From an uncultured Ruegeria sp. (lineage in GTDB: Bacteria; Pseudomonadota; Alphaproteobacteria; Rhodobacterales; Rhodobacteraceae): DNA of 64,000 nucleotides. Below, one piece after another: positions 1-9,424 of the stretch. The stretch spans positions 120,707-184,706 of the forward strand of contig NZ_CANMFF010000011.1 in assembly GCF_947497005.1 (NCBI RefSeq). Reading direction: 5' to 3'. The translations under genes were made by a program, and so were the position numbers. The notes under the pieces were generated by a model. It was not told the origin of the DNA. It was given only the letters and a program-made list of their open reading frames with translations, and ran no database searches. How positions within the stretch are numbered: the first letter of the stretch is position 1; each line of letters begins with the position of its first letter.

Positions 1-1123
1 GCGCATAGTCCAGTCTGAAAGGCGATCTGAATAAAAAGATCAGGGCGGCTGCCATCGTAAGGATCGACATCGCGATCAAGGCCAGAGCTTCGCCCTTGTG
101 CCGTTCCAATGTGACGGAGATCTTCTGTGCTTCAGCGACCTGGCTCAGCCAGTAATCCCGCATATCCTGAGGCAGGGCCTCGATCGGGTTGCTGAGACAG
201 TGTGGGGCAAAAGCGTAAGCGCAGGCCAATGTCACCGCGCCGACAGCGAGGCACGCGCCAAGGCGGCCCCAAAACGACCAGCCGGATCCGATCCATGCCA
301 CCGCGCAAAGACCCAGCGCAGCCACAGTCGCCGGTAAAGCCACACTGATCGTCAGAGCGTCGCAGCTTGGGAACACGAAAGCCTCTTGCCCTGTTGTCGC
401 AAGACTGGCCAGCACAAGCGTCACGGTCAGCCCCGCACCAAATGTGATGGTCGGGCGGCGGGTCGGTTCACCGTTCACGATCCAATCAATTGCAAAAAAC
501 ATCGCGATAAGCGCGATCTGCAATATCGATTCGGCGCCTATTGATACCGACAAGGCAAGACAGGCGCCCAGCCACCACCCCGCATATGGCTTTTCCTTGC
601 GCAGAACAAAGAACGCCAGCGCCGCTGCGAATAGCAGAATCTGAACATTGTGATGATCAAAAGAGAAATAGTCGAACTTCCGGGAATGTTCGAGCGCCAG
701 CACGCCGACAACCAGTGCCGAAATCGACCCTGCACGCGCGCCCAGAACACCTCCGGTCACTGCAAAGGCCCACAAGGTCAGCCCCGCCAACAGGGCTGGC
801 CAGACCAAAGCTGTTGCCTGCAAGGCGATATCAGGCGCCAGAAACACCCCGAACGACCCATAAAGTACCGCAATTGGTGCGTCGATCAACCGGGACCAGT
901 GCATCAGTGTGCCGCCTTCGGGTCCCAGCCGATACTGATAGCTGTCGAACCAACCCTGTCCTACCAGAAGATCCTGCACGACCACCCAGCGCATTACATC
1001 GTCCGAGCCTTCCTGATGGGCTGTGAGTGCCATCAGAGCCAGAAGAGCCGCACAGGCGCATACAAAAATCCTCAAAACCAACCGGTCTGCGAGAATACTG
1101 TATGATCCCTGCTGTTTCTGCAT
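1..1123 (-). CDS. Multi-pass membrane protein, glycosyltransferase/oligosaccharyltransferase-like (C-terminus beyond window edge)
   Basis: Absent from the ORF track because it has no stop inside the window. Reverse-strand reading from ATG at 1123 is open to position 1: MQKQQGSYSILADRLVLRIFVCACAALLALMALTAHQEGSDDVMRWVVVQDLLVGQGWFDSYQYRLGPEGGTLMHWSRLIDAP..., with many hydrophobic segments. Confidence 0.7.
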   Translation of the reverse strand, partial: MQKQQGSYSILADRLVLRIFVCACAALLALMALTAHQEGSDDVMRWVVVQDLLVGQGWFDSYQYRLGPEGGTLMHWSRLIDAPIAVLYGSFGVFLAPDIALQATALVWPALLAGLTLWAFAVTGGVLGARAGSISALVVGVLALEHSRKFDYFSFDHHNVQILLFAAALAFFVLRKEKPYAGWWLGACLALSVSIGAESILQIALIAMFFAIDWIVNGEPTRRPTITFGAGLTVTLVLASLATTGQEAFVFPSCDALTISVALPATVAALGLCAVAWIGSGWSFWGRLGACLAVGAVTLACAYAFAPHCLSNPIEALPQDMRDYWLSQVAEAQKISVTLERHKGEALALIAMSILTMAAALIFLFRSPFRLDYA

Positions 1124-1290
1124 GATGCTTTGCCTTTGACGGTCTTGCCCGCAACAGACCCTAAAGGACAGACGTGACTGAATTGAGGCAAGCAACACAG
1201 TCAGAATTCCTGCCTTTCAGCATGAAAAATCTGGCCAATCGGGACAGGCGGAATTCAGCCGGTCCTGGGTATTAAAGGTCAGGATGACGC

Positions 1291-1752
1291 CTAGCTGACG
1301 CTTTCTTCTTCCAGATGAAGCTTCATCTCGATCAAAACCTGCTGCAGCAAACTGGTTTCTTTCAACAGCCGTTTGGCTTCGTTGACGGTAATGATTCCGT
1401 CTTCGATTGCGGCCTGATATTCGGTCATCAACATCGCGAACCTTTGGCTGAGTGCGATGACATCCGAATTTACGCCACCGGTGCGCGGCGTGGTTGTGTT
1501 ACGGTCACTATAGGACAATGTGATGTTCTTCAAATCCGCCAAAGCGGACGTCACATGTGGGTAACTTGCCGCGTTTTCAAGGCGTGCAACTGCGTCCACA
1601 GGCATGAACCTGTCTGCATGTTCGGCATTGTCTGAATAGTACCGGCCTAATGTGGCCTTGGATTTCCCTGTAATTTCACATGCGGCTTCGATTCCAACAT
1701 CTTTGACCAACGCTTCTGTGTGTTTCTTCAGGTAGGCCCCGATATCTGCCAT
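1291..1752 (-). CDS. Small regulator-like protein, resembling phage CII-type/helix-turn-helix proteins
   Basis: 153-aa ORF with N-terminal MADIGAYLKKHTEALVKDVGIEAACEITGKSKATLGRYYS (HTH-like); palindromic region just upstream. Confidence 0.6.
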   Translation of the reverse strand: MADIGAYLKKHTEALVKDVGIEAACEITGKSKATLGRYYSDNAEHADRFMPVDAVARLENAASYPHVTSALADLKNITLSYSDRNTTTPRTGGVNSDVIALSQRFAMLMTEYQAAIEDGIITVNEAKRLLKETSLLQQVLIEMKLHLEEESVS

Positions 1753-1809
1753 TGTTTTACCTTTGTTACCTGCAAACGCCTGCCCGATGTCCAGACGGGG
1801 GAAAGCGTG

Positions 1810-1850
1810 GGGAAATTTCCCATAACCCAGTCATAATTGAAATGTCATAA
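1810..1850. promoter_or_regulatory. Putative operator/promoter region of the 1291-1752 regulator
   Basis: Perfect 12-bp palindrome GGGAAATTTCCC (1810-1821) plus two GTCATAA repeats (1830-1836, 1844-1850). Confidence 0.35.
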
Positions 1851-2107
1851 ATTGGCTATCCCTCAGATATGCGGGGGATTTTGTGAGTGAGTGGCGGCAG
1901 TTCAAGCCGGTAACGAGTAATTGCAGGGCAGTATTGTTGAGCCTTGCTCCGTTTTGGCCACATGTTGGCCGACGGCGTCGCTGTTGCAGATGTGGGGGTT
2001 CCATCCCCAAAGAGCCTAGCTCGGCCTCTGCAAACGTAACGGCGACGTCGCTCTGGTAAAACGATTGATATCTTGTTCCTTTTCCCCAAGCGTTTTAGAC
2101 CCGCCTC

Positions 2108-2686
2108 ATGGCAAAGCTGTATTTCAATTATTCGACCATGAACGCGGGAAAATCGACCGTGTTGCTGCAGGCGTCGCACAACTATCGCGAGCGCGGTATG
2201 CAGACGTACCTGATGACTGCCGCCCTTGACGGGCGGGCAGGTGTCGGGCGGATCGCATCGCGCATCGGCATCTCTGAGCAGGCTGATACGTTCACGCCCG
2301 CAGACGATGTTTTCGCCATGATCCGGAAACGCCTGAACGACGGCCCAGTAACCTGCGTGTTCATCGACGAGGCGCAGTTTCTGACCGAAGCTCAGGTCTG
2401 GCAACTGGCCCGTGCGGTGGATGATCTGGACGTGCCGGTGCTGGCCTATGGGCTGCGGGTGGATTTTCAGGGCAAGCTGTTCCCGGGATCAGCCGCTCTG
2501 CTGGCCCTTGCTGACGAGATGCGCGAGGTGCGCACCATCTGCAAATGCGGACGCAAGGCCACGATGGTGATTCGTCAGGACGAGAATGGCCGGGCCATCA
2601 CCGAGGGCGCTCAGGTTCAAATTGGCGGGAACGAGACCTATGTCTCGCTCTGCCGCAAACATTGGCGCGAGGCGGTGGGCGACTAG
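2108..2686 (+). CDS. tdk: Thymidine kinase
   Basis: MAKLYFNYSTMNAGKST P-loop, CVFIDEAQFL, lasso/zinc region CKCGRKATM. Confidence 0.95.
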   Translation: MAKLYFNYSTMNAGKSTVLLQASHNYRERGMQTYLMTAALDGRAGVGRIASRIGISEQADTFTPADDVFAMIRKRLNDGPVTCVFIDEAQFLTEAQVWQLARAVDDLDVPVLAYGLRVDFQGKLFPGSAALLALADEMREVRTICKCGRKATMVIRQDENGRAITEGAQVQIGGNETYVSLCRKHWREAVGD

Positions 2687-3633
2687 ACGGGGTTGGGCAG
2701 CGCCCTGCCCGCCACAAAGGCGGCCACGTTGTCCAGCGCCATATGGCCCATGTTGCTGCGCACCTCTTCGGTGGCTGTGCCCAGATGGGGCAACAGAGTG
2801 ACGTTCTCCATCTCACAGAGGGCCTGCGGCATTTTGGGCTCGAACTCGTAAACGTCCAGCCCCGCCCCCGCGATCTGTCGGTTTTCCAGCGCCGAGATCA
2901 GCGCGGCTTCGTCCACGACCTCGCCGCGTGCGATATTGATCAGAATGGCCGACAGGTTCATCGCCTCAAGGGTCTGCGCATTGATCAGGTGGCGTGTTTC
3001 AGCGCCCCCAGGGACCGCGAGCACAAGGAAATCGACCGAAGCCGCCAGTTTGTGCAGGTCAGGCGTGAACTCTGCCGCGAAGTCCAGATCTTTTGCACTG
3101 CGGGACTGGTAGGCCACCTGCATTCCAAAGCCGAAATGGCACCGGCGGGCGATGGCTTGTCCGATGCGGCCCATCCCCACGATACCGACGCGCTTGCCCG
3201 TTACATGATGGCCAAGCATCTGCGTCGGGTGCCAGCCCTGCCATTGACCCGCACGGACCAGTCGTTCGCCTTCGCCTGCGCGGCGCGCTGTGGTCAGCAG
3301 CAGGGTCATCGCGATGTCAGCCGTTGCATCGGTCACTGCGCCGGGTGTGTTGGTCACCTCGACGCCCGCCGCGCGTGCGGACTGAACGTCAATATGGTTA
3401 TAGCCGACGCCGAAATTGGCCAGCAGCTTGCACTGCGGCGAGCCAGCGTCCGCAAAGATCTGAGCCGAGAACTGATCGCCCAATGTCGGCACGACCACGT
3501 CGAATTCCGCCAGCGCGGACAGCATTTCCTGCTGTGACATGGGCAGGGTGTTCTCGCGTATCTCCACGTCGAACTCGGCGCGGGCGCGGGCCTCGACCAC
3601 CGGGGTCATCGGTCGTGCAATCAACAGTTTCAT
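2683..3633 (-). CDS. D-isomer specific 2-hydroxyacid dehydrogenase (glyoxylate/hydroxypyruvate reductase-like)
   Basis: Rossmann motif GKRVGIVGMGRIGQAIA, NIARGEVVDEAALISAL, catalytic LLPHLGTAT. Confidence 0.9.
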   Translation of the reverse strand: MKLLIARPMTPVVEARARAEFDVEIRENTLPMSQQEMLSALAEFDVVVPTLGDQFSAQIFADAGSPQCKLLANFGVGYNHIDVQSARAAGVEVTNTPGAVTDATADIAMTLLLTTARRAGEGERLVRAGQWQGWHPTQMLGHHVTGKRVGIVGMGRIGQAIARRCHFGFGMQVAYQSRSAKDLDFAAEFTPDLHKLAASVDFLVLAVPGGAETRHLINAQTLEAMNLSAILINIARGEVVDEAALISALENRQIAGAGLDVYEFEPKMPQALCEMENVTLLPHLGTATEEVRSNMGHMALDNVAAFVAGRALPNPV

Positions 3634-3971
3634 CAGTGCATCCGCCCGCCAGTTGGAACTTTGCCGTCAGGTCCAATCAAAACGATCTCGCCACTTTCAT
3701 CGGGCAGACCCAACACCAGAACCTCGGACATGAACCTGCCGATCTGGCGCGGAGGGAAATTGACCACGGCCATGACCTGCTTGCCCACCAATGTCGACGG
3801 ATCGTAATGCGCGGTAATCTGAGCCGAGGTCTTGCGCTCGCCAATCTCATCGCCGAAATCGATCCACATCTTGATCGCGGGTTTGCGGGCCTCGGGATAG
3901 GGCTCGGCGCGGATGACCTCACCCACACGGATGTCGACCTTGAGAAAGTCGACAAAAGAAATCTCACTCAC
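3633..3971 (-). CDS. csaA: tRNA-binding protein, CsaA-type
   Basis: SEISFVDFLKVDIRVGEVIRAEPYPEARKPAIKMWIDFG...; GTG start at 3971 overlapping the proC stop; ORF-track start is too far upstream. Confidence 0.85.
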   Translation of the reverse strand: MSEISFVDFLKVDIRVGEVIRAEPYPEARKPAIKMWIDFGDEIGERKTSAQITAHYDPSTLVGKQVMAVVNFPPRQIGRFMSEVLVLGLPDESGEIVLIGPDGKVPTGGRMH

Positions 3972-4779
3972 GTGACAGCTCCTTGGATCGGTCGGTTGCA
4001 GCCTTGACGGCGCGGTGCAGCAGATCGGGGAACCCCTGTTCATCATGCATCAGCACCTCAAGCGCAGCCTGAGTGGTGCCGTTTGGCGAGGTTACGTTGA
4101 CGCGCAGTTGCGTCGGGTCTTCTTCGGCGGCCATGGCCAACGCTCCGGCACCGGCCACGGTGGATTTGGCCAGCTTCATCGCCATCTCCGCAGGCAGGCC
4201 ATGTGCCTCACCTGCAGCGGCAAGGGTTTCGATCAGGTGGAAAACATAGGCCGGACCCGACCCGCTGAGGCCGGTCACGGCATCCATCTGGGACTCAACG
4301 TCCAGTCGCACGGTCTCGCCCACAGCAGACAACAGGCTTTCCGCCAAGGACAAATCATCGTCAGAGGCGTGGCTGTTTCCGATCAGAGCCGTTATGCCCT
4401 GACGGATGGCAGCGGGGGTGTTGGGCATGGCGCGAACAATCGGGGTATCACTGCCCAATACGGATTCGAACGTGGCAATCGAAGTGCCCGCAGCGACTGA
4501 AACAAACAGGCTGCTACCACCGCCCAGCGCCTGTATCGCGGGCAAAGCGTCACCCATCATCTGCGGCTTGACTGCAACCAGCACCACGGCGGGGGATTCG
4601 GGCAAGGGAGTGTTGATGTTGACGCCTTGCGCCTTCAGCCAGTCGGACGGATACGGGTCGATCACCCAAACGGACGCTGGCGGGAGGCCGTGTTCCAGCC
4701 ACCCCGCCAGCATTGCGGACCCCATCTTTCCGCACCCCAGAAGCACAAGCCCCTGTTCGGCTACACGCGTCATGTCCAT
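3964..4779 (-). CDS. proC: Pyrroline-5-carboxylate reductase
   Basis: LLGCGKMGSAMLAGWL, VKPQMM, MPNTPAAIRQG, TGLSGSGPAYVF. Confidence 0.93.
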   Translation of the reverse strand: MDMTRVAEQGLVLLGCGKMGSAMLAGWLEHGLPPASVWVIDPYPSDWLKAQGVNINTPLPESPAVVLVAVKPQMMGDALPAIQALGGGSSLFVSVAAGTSIATFESVLGSDTPIVRAMPNTPAAIRQGITALIGNSHASDDDLSLAESLLSAVGETVRLDVESQMDAVTGLSGSGPAYVFHLIETLAAAGEAHGLPAEMAMKLAKSTVAGAGALAMAAEEDPTQLRVNVTSPNGTTQAALEVLMHDEQGFPDLLHRAVKAATDRSKELSRE

Positions 4780-4818
4780 TTGCCCCTCCCGCGTTACAAA
4801 TCGGTTCGGGGCAAAGCT

Positions 4819-5319
4819 TTACGCCCGGCCGTAGGCCTCTGCAATGGCCACTTGCATCGCGTCTTCTGCCTCCCGGTTGCCCCAGGTGACCAGTTGGATC
4901 GCCGGATAATACCGTTCAGCGCTCATGACAGCAGCGGTGATCATCGTGTCGATCTGTTCGGCACTGGCTGTCTGCCCTCCTGCAAGGACCAGCCCATAGC
5001 GATAGACCATCAGCTTCTGTTTCGCCCAATAGGTAAAGGCACCTGCCCAGCACTGATCATTCATCTTGTTGAGCAACTCATAAAGCTGCATTTCGCGATC
5101 AGCCGGCGGCTCCATTTCGAACGAACACACCATACGCAGCGTTTCGTCATAGTTGGACCAGGCCAGCGTGATCGAATAGGTACGCCATTGGCCTTCAACC
5201 GCCATCGCAATCTGATCGTCGCCAATACGATCGAAATCCCAGTCGTGATGTTCGGCCAGATGTTCAACTATGTCGATCGGATGAAGGTCTTCTTCGAGAT
5301 ACTGCTCGGAAAGGGCCAT
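4819..5319 (-). CDS. YbjN domain-containing protein
   Basis: 166-aa acidic protein with YbjN-type sequence (WRTYSITLAWSNYDETLRMVCSFEMEPP). Confidence 0.8.
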   Translation of the reverse strand: MALSEQYLEEDLHPIDIVEHLAEHHDWDFDRIGDDQIAMAVEGQWRTYSITLAWSNYDETLRMVCSFEMEPPADREMQLYELLNKMNDQCWAGAFTYWAKQKLMVYRYGLVLAGGQTASAEQIDTMITAAVMSAERYYPAIQLVTWGNREAEDAMQVAIAEAYGRA

Positions 5320-5641
5320 AATGCCACCTCACTAATCTCTAGCATTTCGGGGCTGGCAACGCCCCAGCGCTAGTTGCCTGCTCTACAAACCGGGCTTCCC
5401 CCATAGGCCTGTACTAAATATGGTGCGATGTGGCGTAGGTTCTGGCAACCCTATTTGTTGGGGATAACAGCAATAAGTTGTGGACAGACTGCAACGATGA
5501 TCAAAATATTGGAGCTTGGGCCAGCTTTGTCTTGATAAAACTCCGCAACACGTCAGAATACACGTCACCGCACAATCCGGGTTGGATTGCGCGGCGGTCT
5601 ATTTTGTCCTAAATCCTGAAAAACAGAAAACGCCCGGGGCG

Positions 5642-5890
5642 TTATTTGTCCAGTTTTGCCTCAAGCGCGGCGATGCGGGCTTCGAGTGCTGCGTTTTCTT
5701 CGCGCGCTTTCTGGGCCATGGCGCGTGCGGCGTCGAATTCTTCGCGCGTAACGAAATCGCGGTCGGCCAGCCAACGGTCCAGCATCGACTTCATCGCGTT
5801 TTCAGCCTCTTCCCGCGCGCCCTGCGCCACGCCCATGGCGTTGGTCATCAGTTGGGAAACATCGTCAAGGATCTTGTTGCGGGTTTGCAT
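5642..5890 (-). CDS. UbiK-family accessory factor (BMFP domain)
   Basis: MQTRNKILDDVSQLMTNAMGVAQGAREEAE... with C-terminal coiled coil. Confidence 0.85.
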   Translation of the reverse strand: MQTRNKILDDVSQLMTNAMGVAQGAREEAENAMKSMLDRWLADRDFVTREEFDAARAMAQKAREENAALEARIAALEAKLDK

Positions 5891-5987
5891 ATCTTTTCTC
5901 CGGTTTCACGGTTTATCTGTATATGGGCAAAGAATGGCGCGGGCTCAAGGTTGACTTGTCCTGCAAACCCCGGGCAATGAGACGCAC

Positions 5988-6875
5988 ATGCAAGCTGTTC
6001 TGAATTTCCCCGATCTGGCGCCCGAACTGTTCTCGATCTCGTTGTTCGGAATGGAGTTCGCCTTAAGGTGGTATGCGCTGGCCTATATCGTGGGCATCCT
6101 GATCGCGTGGCGACTGGCGGTTGTGGCTTTGCGCCGCCCGGCGCTGTGGCCTACGGATAGTCCGCCGATTAAGCCCGATCAACTGGAGGATCTGGTTACA
6201 TGGATCATTCTGGGCGTGATTCTGGGCGGGCGTCTGGGCTTCGTGCTGTTTTATCAACCCGGGTATTACCTGTCGCATCCGCTTGAGATTCTGAAGGTCT
6301 GGCAAGGCGGCATGGCGTTTCATGGCGGTCTGCTTGGCGTGATTCTTGCATCTTACCTGTTTGCCCGTCGGCATCAGATTCCTGCCCTGTCGCTGGGTGA
6401 TCTGGTCGCCTATACCGTTCCACCCGGACTGCTGCTTGGACGGTTGGCCAATTTCATCAATGCCGAGCTTTGGGGCCGCCCGAGCGAGCTGCCATGGGCC
6501 GTCATCTTTCCCGGCTTTGCCGCACAGGACTGCCCTGGCGTAATCGCAGGTATGTGCGCGCGCCACCCGTCGCAATTGTACGAAGCCGCGCTAGAAGGCG
6601 TGTTGCTGGGCACCTGGCTTCTGTGGCTGGTCTTTCGCCGGGGGGCGTTTCAGAAACCGGGCTTTATCATGGGCATGTTTCTGGCCGGATATGGCGCGTC
6701 GCGCTTTATTGTCGAGTTCTTCCGTCAGCCGGATGCGCAGTTCGTGTCTCCCGGCAACCCGCTGGGGCTGGCCTGGCATGTGGGCGGCTATGGTCTGACC
6801 ATGGGGCAGTTTCTGTCACTGCCGATGATCGCGATCGGCCTGTGGTTTGCCCTACGCGCGCGGCGGGCGGCATGA
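5988..6875 (+). CDS. lgt: Prolipoprotein diacylglyceryl transferase
   Basis: [36 protein letters not shown]. Confidence 0.95.
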   Translation: MQAVLNFPDLAPELFSISLFGMEFALRWYALAYIVGILIAWRLAVVALRRPALWPTDSPPIKPDQLEDLVTWIILGVILGGRLGFVLFYQPGYYLSHPLEILKVWQGGMAFHGGLLGVILASYLFARRHQIPALSLGDLVAYTVPPGLLLGRLANFINAELWGRPSELPWAVIFPGFAAQDCPGVIAGMCARHPSQLYEAALEGVLLGTWLLWLVFRRGAFQKPGFIMGMFLAGYGASRFIVEFFRQPDAQFVSPGNPLGLAWHVGGYGLTMGQFLSLPMIAIGLWFALRARRAA

Positions 6876-7939
6876 GCCTGAAGGATCAGTTGATCGCCCG
6901 CATCCAACAGGATGGGCCGATGAGCGTGTCCGACTACATGACCGAGTGTCTGTTGCACCCCACGCTGGGCTATTACACCACGCGCGATCCGCTGGGCGCA
7001 GCGGGGGACTTCATCACAGCGCCGGAAATCAGCCAGATGTTCGGGGAACTAATCGGGCTGTGCTTGGCGCAAAGCTGGATGGATCAGGGAAAGCCCGTGC
7101 GGTTCACCCTGTGCGAGCTGGGACCGGGTCGCGGCACGTTGATGGCGGATATCCTGCGTGCGACGCGGGGCGTGGCCGGATTTCACGATGCGGCGCAGAT
7201 TGTTCTGGTCGAAGCATCGCCGGTATTGCAGCTGGCGCAGGCAGATACTCTGAAGGAGTACCAACCTGACTGGATCGACGGCGTTGCGGATCTGCCGGAT
7301 CAGCCGTTGTTGCTGGTCGCCAATGAGTTCTTTGACGCCCTGCCCATCCGGCAGTTCCTGCGCGAAGGCGACGGCTGGTGTGAACGTCTGGTGGGCGAAC
7401 GCGACGGCTCTTTTTTGTTCGGAAGGGGCCCGACCGAGCCGCAAGTGGCACTGACTGACAGGTTGTCGGATGCCAGCGACGACGATCTGGTAGAGCTATG
7501 CGCGGCTGCGATCCCGATATTGACTGTGATCGCGGGGCGGATTGCCAGCCATGGAGGGGCGGCCCTGATCGTGGATTATGGCGACTGGCGCTCGCTGGGC
7601 GATACGCTGCAGGCTCTGCAAAACCACGAAAGCGTCGACCCACTGGCCACACCCGGTCAGGCCGATCTGACTGCGCATGTAGATTTTGAACCTCTGGCCG
7701 TTGCAACCCGGGCCTGTGGTTGCCGCCATACGCGACTGACCCCGCAGGGCGTGTTTCTGGAACGGCTGGGCATAACCGCCCGCGCGCAGGCTTTGTCCAA
7801 AGCGCTGAGCGGTTCTGAGCTTGATGCATTGGTTACCGCGCATCGCCGGTTGACGCACCCGGATGAAATGGGAAATCTGTTCAAAGTGATGGGCCTTTTC
7901 CCCGCCTATGCCACCCCACCGCCAGGATTAGAGCCATGA
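6872..7939 (+). CDS. Class I SAM-dependent methyltransferase (MidA/NDUFAF7-like)
   Basis: [43 protein letters not shown] and [20 protein letters not shown] overlap with lgt. Confidence 0.9.
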   Translation: MSLKDQLIARIQQDGPMSVSDYMTECLLHPTLGYYTTRDPLGAAGDFITAPEISQMFGELIGLCLAQSWMDQGKPVRFTLCELGPGRGTLMADILRATRGVAGFHDAAQIVLVEASPVLQLAQADTLKEYQPDWIDGVADLPDQPLLLVANEFFDALPIRQFLREGDGWCERLVGERDGSFLFGRGPTEPQVALTDRLSDASDDDLVELCAAAIPILTVIAGRIASHGGAALIVDYGDWRSLGDTLQALQNHESVDPLATPGQADLTAHVDFEPLAVATRACGCRHTRLTPQGVFLERLGITARAQALSKALSGSELDALVTAHRRLTHPDEMGNLFKVMGLFPAYATPPPGLEP

Positions 7940-8694
7940 CACTGGAAATTCTGACTTCAGACCTGCTTTCCCCGTTTCGTCATGGGTTCTTTACCCGCCG
8001 CGGCGGTGCCTCGTCCGGCATCTTTTCTGGGTTGAATTGCGGCCATGGCTCATCGGATCAGACCGAGGTTGTCGCGCTGAACCGCAGACGCGTTGCTGAT
8101 GCGATGGAAGTTGCGCCCGAGGCAATGATCGGAGTGCATCAGGTCCATTCTCCCGCGGTTCTGACAGTTGAAGGCCCGGTTCAGGGCGACAAACCCAGGG
8201 CCGACGCCATCGTAACGGCGACCCCCGGTCTTGCCCTGACGATTCTGACAGCCGATTGCCAGCCGGTCCTGTTTGCCGACCCCAAAGCCCAAGTGATCGG
8301 CGCCGCCCATGCAGGCTGGCGCGGGGCGCTGGAGGGTGTGCTGGAGGCCACGCTGGATGCCATGGAAGCAATTGGTGCAAAGCGTGGAAACATCAGCGCC
8401 GTCATCGGGCCCAGCATTTCGCAACGCGCCTATGAGGTAGGGCCCGAATTTCTGGATGCCTTCATGGCAGAGTCCCCGGACAACACACGTTTCTTTGCCA
8501 ATGGTCAGGACGACCGGTTGCAATTCGACCTGCCTGGCTTTGGTCTTCACCGTTTGCGGCAGGCCGGAATCGGTCATGCAGACTGGACCCGGCATTGCAC
8601 GTATTCTGATCCGGATCGGTTCTATTCCTACCGCCGTACGACACACGCGAAAGAGGTCGATTACGGGCGGCTGATTTCGGTCATAAGATTGTGA
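7936..8694 (+). CDS. pgeF: Peptidoglycan editing factor PgeF (YfiH/laccase domain)
   Basis: HGFFTRRGGASSGIFSGLNCGHGSSD, VHQVHSPAV, ADCQPVLFAD, AAHAGWRG; ATGA overlap with upstream gene. Confidence 0.92.
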   Translation: MTLEILTSDLLSPFRHGFFTRRGGASSGIFSGLNCGHGSSDQTEVVALNRRRVADAMEVAPEAMIGVHQVHSPAVLTVEGPVQGDKPRADAIVTATPGLALTILTADCQPVLFADPKAQVIGAAHAGWRGALEGVLEATLDAMEAIGAKRGNISAVIGPSISQRAYEVGPEFLDAFMAESPDNTRFFANGQDDRLQFDLPGFGLHRLRQAGIGHADWTRHCTYSDPDRFYSYRRTTHAKEVDYGRLISVIRL

Positions 8695-8782
8695 TTGAGG
8701 CCCAGATTTAGGCGCTCCGCCACTTTTCCGCCACATTTGTTGTGTTTATCGGACTCAGAATCGTAACGAGTTTTTGCCAGCA

Positions 8783-8800
8783 GTCAGATGGTCATCTGAC
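8783..8800. promoter_or_regulatory. 18-bp inverted repeat GTCAGATG-GT-CATCTGAC
   Basis: Perfect 8-bp arms with 2-bp spacer in the pgeF-Hint intergenic region. Confidence 0.45.
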
Positions 8801-8872
8801 GTCCTTGTTTCGGACGCTGGCGTGTTGAGTGGAAGGATGGACCGCCTAAATTTCTTGTCTGCAAAACATCCC

Positions 8873-8887
8873 GGATAAGCCTTATCC
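8873..8887. promoter_or_regulatory. 15-bp inverted repeat GGATAAG-C-CTTATCC
   Basis: Perfect 7-bp arms with 1-bp spacer, upstream of the small ORF at 8964. Confidence 0.4.
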
Positions 8888-8963
8888 CTGCCGCAAACAC
8901 GCGTCACAAAAGGTTCACAGAGGATGCGGGGGTCAGGTCTCCGTTCAGAGCAGGACCAGAAAA

Positions 8964-9092
8964 ATGAAAACCAAATCTCGCTTTCTGAAAGCCATGGTTG
9001 CCGCCACGCGGGACCAGAAGCTGGAAATGCCGTGGAAGCAGGTATCAAGCCATTCTGTCAGGGTCGCCAGCCGTATCGCGGCACGACGCTGA
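8964..9092 (+). CDS. Putative 42-aa basic small protein
   Basis: MKTKSRFLKAMVAATRDQKLEMPWKQVSSHSVRVASRIAARR*; AGGACCAGAAAA precedes ATG. Below the ORF-track length cutoff. Confidence 0.5.
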   Translation: MKTKSRFLKAMVAATRDQKLEMPWKQVSSHSVRVASRIAARR

Positions 9093-9424
9093 GACAGAAG
9101 CGCCCAAGACCAAGCTGCCGGTCTTAACTGGGTGAAATCGCATCAGGATTGCTCCTGCCTGGTGTGTATAGGGTCACGAGCGAGGGGTTCGTGATTTGTT
9201 CAGGAGTTGTGTGTGTGCGGGCAATTTTCGCCCGCGAAGTACGAGTTTGTCTGGGGGGTCAATGTGTTGACCATTGGAAAGCGAGATTTTGTCGCCATGC
9301 GGGGTCTTTTCGGCCGCCGCCCGAGGGTCACCCATTTATTTCAAGACAAAGAACCAGTTCGTCAGATTGGTCTGTACGGGGGTACGCCGCGTCTGATCGA
9401 ACATTTTGAGGGGACGGAATATTT

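Noticed and set aside
541-1105. Plus-strand ORFs 541-1026 and 650-1105
   Set aside because: Antisense to the edge-truncated membrane protein gene, whose translation is far more protein-like.
1856-2404. 182-aa minus-strand ORF overlapping tdk
   Set aside because: Mostly antisense to tdk; the non-overlapping C-terminal part shows no family signature.
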